Below are positions 14,429 through 18,307 of a stretch of 18,307 nt of DNA, in pieces (the stretch's first letter is position 1; every line of letters starts with the position of its first letter). The notes beneath the pieces were generated by a model, which had not been told where the DNA came from, ran no database searches, and was given only the letters and a program-made list of their open reading frames with translations. The stretch lies in assembly GCA_030950765.1 (NCBI GenBank), contig JAUZQX010000008.1:1-18307 (forward strand). The letters run 5' to 3'. Made by a program: the position numbers and the translations under genes. This stretch comes from Ghiorsea sp. GTDB taxonomy: Bacteria > Pseudomonadota > Zetaproteobacteria > Mariprofundales > Mariprofundaceae.

Positions 14429-15385
14429 ATGTCCGTTTATACAGAACTTACAACACAAGATTTCGAGAGTGTTCTTGCCGATTATAACTTAGGTAAGTTA
14501 CAATCTTATACTGGTATTGCCGATGGTATTGAAAACAGTAATTTCTTCATTGATATGCAAGATGGGCAGCGATATGTGCTAACCATATTTGAGCGTTTGG
14601 ATGGGCATGAGCTTCCTTATTTCATGCGTTTAATGAAACATTTGGCAGCCCACGGTTTACAAAGCCCTGATGTGATGGTGCGCAACGATGATTCGCTTAT
14701 TTTTGCCTTGAATACGGAAGGCGGCACCAAGCAGGGTTGTATTGTGTCTTGTTTGTCGGGTGAAACATTAGATTTCCTTAGTGAAGCTCAGCTTGATTCA
14801 TCGGGTGAAGCTTTGGCAACGCTGCATATGGCAGGTAGCAGTTTTAATGAGCATAGAGAAAACCCAACAGATTTTGACTGGTTACAAGAAAATATTCAAG
14901 CCATGCAAGCCGATGTAGAAAAAACATATGGCGTTGAAGCGCAAGCCTTACTCAATGATGAATTAAACTTTCAAATCAAAGCCAAAAAAAACCAAGGCGA
15001 ATTAGATTTACCGTCTGGTGTGATTCATGGCGACTTATTTGTAGATAATATTTTGTTTGCGGGTGATAAGGTATCGGGTGTGATTGATTTTTATTATGCT
15101 CATAATGCAGCTTTTGTGATGGATATTGCGATTGCCATCAATGCCCAAGCGATTGTACTTGGTAAAAACGATAAAAACCGCATGATGGTATTTCTGAAGG
15201 GTTATGAATCCAAACGTATTTTAACACCTGCTGAAAAAGCTGCACTTAATGGTTTGCTTCGTTTGGGTGCATTGCGTTTCTGGGTGTCCCGTTTGTTTGA
15301 TGCTTTGTATCCAAGGGGTGGGGCGATGACACAAACCAAAGACCCTGAGGAATATCGTCAGAAGTTACTGTTGCACCGGGGTTAA
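14429..15385 (+). CDS. thrB: Homoserine kinase, APH-fold type
   Basis: This 318-residue protein is the choline-kinase/aminoglycoside-phosphotransferase-like homoserine kinase found in many Proteobacteria, unrelated to the GHMP-type ThrB of E. coli. It phosphorylates homoserine in threonine synthesis. The opening MSVYTELTTQDFESVLADYN with GIADGIENSNFFI matches the family. YVLTIFERL holds the N-lobe, HGDLFVDN at residues 200-207 is the catalytic Brenner loop (Asp202, Asn207), and GVIDFYYA at 217-224 carries the metal-binding Asp220. AAAAAGG ends 11 bases before the ATG; a nearer ATG at 14422 is out of frame. No thrA or thrC is visible. The gene ends the ubiG block. No convincing hairpin terminator follows in the next 100 bases. 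Confidence 0.92.
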   Translation: MSVYTELTTQDFESVLADYNLGKLQSYTGIADGIENSNFFIDMQDGQRYVLTIFERLDGHELPYFMRLMKHLAAHGLQSPDVMVRNDDSLIFALNTEGGTKQGCIVSCLSGETLDFLSEAQLDSSGEALATLHMAGSSFNEHRENPTDFDWLQENIQAMQADVEKTYGVEAQALLNDELNFQIKAKKNQGELDLPSGVIHGDLFVDNILFAGDKVSGVIDFYYAHNAAFVMDIAIAINAQAIVLGKNDKNRMMVFLKGYESKRILTPAEKAALNGLLRLGALRFWVSRLFDALYPRGGAMTQTKDPEEYRQKLLLHRG

Positions 15386-15494
15386 TTTTTTCTTAGCCCA
15401 TTGCCTTTGTAACTTAAAGGAACTACCTTAAATTGTGATGCAGCTTGCGGAATGACTGTTATGGTTACTTACTGTGTTGGCTGGTGAGGAGTTC

Positions 15495-18020
15495 ATGGGT
15501 ATCTCTATTTTAAAGAAAAATACATTTTGGATTGTGTTGCTCGCTATCGTTTTGATGGGGATGCAATGGCTACATCTTGCGCCTATTTCTCAAGTGAACC
15601 AGTTTATTTATGATTATAGCATCCAACTGGTGCATAAAAACCCTAGTCATGCAGAAAATATTGTGTTGGTTAGCATTCATGCTGATGATCTGAGTCAGCA
15701 AGACAGTGATGTTCGTTTAAAACAAGCCATTGCCAATGTGTTAGCTGTGGTGCGTAAAGCGAAGAGTAAAAGTGTTTCAATTTTGATACCTCTGGATAAA
15801 CATGAAGATGATTCAAGTTTAAGTTATTTGGATAACATTGAAGCTTATTTGCAGGGAATGGACAAGCCCAAGTCCGACATTAAAGCATTAACCAGCTTAG
15901 TGAATATGGCGCGTGAAGACTTGGACATTGATAGCCTCTTAGCCAAAGAAATTCATAAGGGAAAACATGTTTATTTGCCTTATTATAGTGCTAAACCACT
16001 GTCCAAAATCCCTGATTTTTTGAAATCATCTGTAGTGAATACCCAACCATCGGCTAAAACCAGTAATACGATGATATTTGCGACACCAAAGCGGTACGAG
16101 CAGGGTGCGATTTATGAGGATGCTTTCCCGTTGGAACGTTTGGCTAATAATGCTTATGGCTTGGGTTATTTATCGACTTGGTATGATGAGGCGGATGGTC
16201 GTGTGCGTAGTGTGCAGTTGGTTCAGTCTTATGGACAAACATGGGTGGCAAGCTTGCCTCTGTTGCTCACCACAGAGATGATGAATATGCGCGCCAAGGA
16301 TATTGTGCTCGCGCCTATGCAATCTGTGGAGTTGGCGAATAAACACATCCCTCTTGATAGTAAGAACCGAGTTTTACCCTATTTTTATTCCACTTTAGAT
16401 GAAAACACTCCTGTTTTCCAACGGTATACATACCAACAACTGATGTCTGGTGAAGTGGGTAAGAAACAACTTCAAGGCAAAATTGTTTTGCTGGATGCAC
16501 CTGATAAGTTTCAATCCATACATACACCCGCTGGTGAAATATCAGGGTTTGCGGAGCTGACGGCACATACGGTAACCAGTCTATTAAACCAAGATGTTTA
16601 TACCCAGTCATCAAATATGCTGTGGATAACATTGGTTGTATTTCTGATGATTACATTGTATTTGTTATTTGCGTTACCCCGTTTGCGTTTGATGACGGGT
16701 ATTTTATCAAGTCTATTTGTGTTGTTTCTTCTGCTAGCAAGTGAAGTGTACATGCTGCTTGGTCAGCAGGTTTGGTTATATGGTGGCATCAATATATTGT
16801 TGCTCGTTGCAGGTGTATCACTGATATTGACGCGAAAAGTTTTGCAAATCATGTATCACAAACAAACCCTTGAGATGGCACAAGTGAACCGCCAGCTTGG
16901 TTTGATGTTACAAGAGAAAGGAAAGTTAGAGCAAGCGTTTGAGAGATTCCAGCAACTCCCGATCACCAAAAGTAGTTTGGACTTATTGTATAACTTGGCA
17001 TTGGATTTTGAACGCAAGCGTAAATTCAATAATACGGTTGCGGTATATCAATATATTTTACAGCAGCGCCCAGACTTTAAAGATGTTGCGACAAGAATGA
17101 TTACAGCAGAGAAAATGCAACATGTTTCAAGCATGGGCACAGGGCAGTTTAGTACAATTACATCCTTATTGAGCCAAGGTAGTGAAAAACCAATGTTGGG
17201 CAGGTTTGTTTTGGAAAGGGAGCTGGGTAGAGGCGCTATGGGCGCTGTTTACCTTGGGAGAGACCCCAAAATTGACCGTGTGGTGGCAGTGAAAACATTG
17301 GCGTTGGCAGAAGAATTTGAAAGCACAGAAGTCAAAGAGGTCGAACAACGTTTCTTTCATGAAGCCAGTGCTGCGGGACGTTTGAATCACCCGAACATCG
17401 TGACGATTTATGATGCCGCAGAAGATCATGATCTTGCCTATATCGCCATGGAATACATCGAGGGAAAATCGTTAAGTGACTTTGCACAAAAGGATACACT
17501 GTTACCCGTGCCCATGGTCTTAAACATTATTGCAAAAATTGCAGATGCTTTGGATTATGCTGGTAAAAAAGAAATTGTGCACAGAGATATTAAGCCTGCC
17601 AATATCATGTATCATGAAGAAAGTGGTACAGTCAAAGTTACCGACTTTGGTATTGCACGCATTGCTTCATCAGGGCGCACCAAGACAGGTATGATTTTGG
17701 GCACTCCATCATTTATGTCACCTGAGCAAATGAATGGGCAACATGTGGACTCACGCTCTGATATTTTTTCATTGGGTGTGACTATGTATGTGTTATTAAC
17801 AGGTGTAAAACCGTTTCAAGGTGACTCGCTTGCAGCGATTTCCTATAAAATCGTCAATGATAAACACCCTGATATTTTAATGGTTCGTAGCGATTTGCCG
17901 ACATGTGTGAAAGCAATTATCAATAAAGCATTGCACAAAGAACCAGATAAACGTTACCAAACTGGCGGCACTATGCGCAGGGCATTATTGCGCTGTATCA
18001 AAACACTTGTTGATAGTTAA
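15495..18020 (+). CDS. CHASE2-TPR-Ser/Thr protein kinase, membrane receptor kinase
   Basis: This 841-residue protein starts at ATG 15495, 3 bases after TGAGGAG; the frame is open from TTG 15474. Residues about 9-28 form one transmembrane helix. An extracytoplasmic CHASE2-like region (about 30-370) follows, with IVLVSIHADD, NAYGLGYLSTWYDEADGRVR and LQGKIVLLDAPDK. Three hydrophobic helices lie at about 376-447, then a coiled coil and a TPR-like stretch (about 470-535). The Hanks-type kinase fills about 571-835. It has Gly loop GRGAMG (578-583), Lys600 in VAVK, Glu623, catalytic HRDIKPAN (Asp698), DFG (718-720) and SPE (742-744), so it looks active. It probably transduces an envelope signal to cytoplasmic targets; ligand and substrates are unknown. 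The gene has its own 109-base upstream gap. A weak TTGTGA/TGTTAT pair (15433-15462) might be a promoter. It is convergent with mnmA, with 1 base between stops. Confidence 0.92.
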   Translation: MGISILKKNTFWIVLLAIVLMGMQWLHLAPISQVNQFIYDYSIQLVHKNPSHAENIVLVSIHADDLSQQDSDVRLKQAIANVLAVVRKAKSKSVSILIPLDKHEDDSSLSYLDNIEAYLQGMDKPKSDIKALTSLVNMAREDLDIDSLLAKEIHKGKHVYLPYYSAKPLSKIPDFLKSSVVNTQPSAKTSNTMIFATPKRYEQGAIYEDAFPLERLANNAYGLGYLSTWYDEADGRVRSVQLVQSYGQTWVASLPLLLTTEMMNMRAKDIVLAPMQSVELANKHIPLDSKNRVLPYFYSTLDENTPVFQRYTYQQLMSGEVGKKQLQGKIVLLDAPDKFQSIHTPAGEISGFAELTAHTVTSLLNQDVYTQSSNMLWITLVVFLMITLYLLFALPRLRLMTGILSSLFVLFLLLASEVYMLLGQQVWLYGGINILLLVAGVSLILTRKVLQIMYHKQTLEMAQVNRQLGLMLQEKGKLEQAFERFQQLPITKSSLDLLYNLALDFERKRKFNNTVAVYQYILQQRPDFKDVATRMITAEKMQHVSSMGTGQFSTITSLLSQGSEKPMLGRFVLERELGRGAMGAVYLGRDPKIDRVVAVKTLALAEEFESTEVKEVEQRFFHEASAAGRLNHPNIVTIYDAAEDHDLAYIAMEYIEGKSLSDFAQKDTLLPVPMVLNIIAKIADALDYAGKKEIVHRDIKPANIMYHEESGTVKVTDFGIARIASSGRTKTGMILGTPSFMSPEQMNGQHVDSRSDIFSLGVTMYVLLTGVKPFQGDSLAAISYKIVNDKHPDILMVRSDLPTCVKAIINKALHKEPDKRYQTGGTMRRALLRCIKTLVDS

Positions 18021-18021
18021 T

Positions 18022-18307
18022 TTACTGGATAATGGTTGAAACAATGCCGCCGCCCACGAGTTCATCTTCCACATAAAATGCAGCGACTTGCCCAGGAGCA
18101 GTTGGTTTTTGCGGTGTTTCAAAAACAAGTTGGGTGTTATCATTATCTGTTCTAATATTACATGGGGAAGGTCGCATTTGGTAGCGAACTTTGGATAATA
18201 CTTGTTCATTTTCTTTAATATCGCGTAACCAAGTTGTTCCAGAAACAGTTACCTCACGAATCAATGCATCTTCGGGGGGGGCGACAATCACGCGTGCAGT
18301 TACACCA
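18022..18307 (-). CDS. mnmA: tRNA-specific 2-thiouridylase, C-terminal part (partial)
   Basis: The minus-strand frame is open from the window edge to a TAA at 18024-18022, giving 95 codons of the 3' end. The sequence TTWLRDIKENEQVLSKVRYQ, followed by RPSPCNI and PQKPTAPGQVAAFYVEDELV, then GGG-I, is the MnmA C-terminal beta-barrel signature (W-L, K-x-R-Y, TPGQ-x-x-x-F-Y, GGG-x-I). MnmA thiolates uridine 34 of the tRNAs for Lys, Glu and Gln. The catalytic cysteines and PP-loop lie outside the window. A run of eight G (plus strand 18274-18281) encodes the APP stretch and keeps the frame. Its end abuts the convergent kinase gene. Confidence 0.88.
   Translation of the reverse strand, partial: GVTARVIVAPPEDALIREVTVSGTTWLRDIKENEQVLSKVRYQMRPSPCNIRTDNDNTQLVFETPQKPTAPGQVAAFYVEDELVGGGIVSTIIQ

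Noticed and set aside
15386..15494. Terminator hairpin or small RNA between thrB and the kinase gene
   Set aside because: Only a weak bulged TTAA(A)GG/CCTTAA pairing is visible, with no GC-rich stem followed by a T tract.
18274..18281. Eight-G run in mnmA as a phase-variable tract or frameshift
   Set aside because: The frame reads through it intact with family-like sequence on both sides, so nothing shows that it varies.
1..18307. CRISPR arrays, tRNA genes, insertion sequences or defence systems
   Set aside because: No regularly spaced repeats, cloverleaf sequences, transposase motifs or defence-type domains were seen. The genes are nearly all core metabolism and envelope functions.

Overview
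The window reads as a densely packed chromosomal housekeeping region of a Gram-negative, ubiquinone-using proteobacterium. LptD and SurA imply an asymmetric outer membrane, and UbiG implies ubiquinone. The base composition leans towards AT. Individual proteins and gene clusters (trpFBA-accD-folC, ubiG, lptD-surA-pdxA) resemble those of Gamma-, Beta- and Zetaproteobacteria. The combination (trpFBA next to an ATP synthase operon, a CHASE2 kinase, a class II phosphodiesterase) would fit a Zetaproteobacterium-like lineage, but no marker gene here settles the taxonomy.

Layout. Bases 1-165 are the end of atpC, followed by a strong rho-independent terminator. A second plus-strand block (297-6235) contains trpF, trpB, trpA, a metallo-beta-lactamase-fold class II cyclic nucleotide phosphodiesterase, accD, folC and a small STAS-like protein. 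Junctions overlap or are separated by 3 to 24 bases, so this is probably one operon joining tryptophan synthesis, the first step of fatty acid synthesis and folate polyglutamylation. A minus-strand unit (6232-7648) holds a short unrecognised gene with an excellent Shine-Dalgarno and a CPA2-type sodium/proton antiporter. The antiporter's first 29 codons are out of frame with the rest.

A third plus-strand block (7792-15385) contains ubiG, lptD, surA, pdxA, yqgE, a wrbA-like flavoprotein gene and thrB. LptD and SurA work together: SurA is the periplasmic chaperone that escorts LptD and other barrels to the outer membrane. The SurA here carries an extra C-terminal NTF2-like domain. A separate gene (15495-18020) encodes a large membrane receptor kinase (CHASE2 sensor, TPR-like segment, Hanks-type Ser/Thr kinase). 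It converges with the 3' end of mnmA, which leaves the window on the minus strand.

No tRNA, rRNA, CRISPR array, insertion sequence or defence locus was seen, and no gene-free stretch exceeds 300 bases. The points that most deserve a second look are the antiporter frameshift with its 63-codon upstream gene, the SurA-NTF2 fusion, and the phosphodiesterase embedded in the trp-acc operon.
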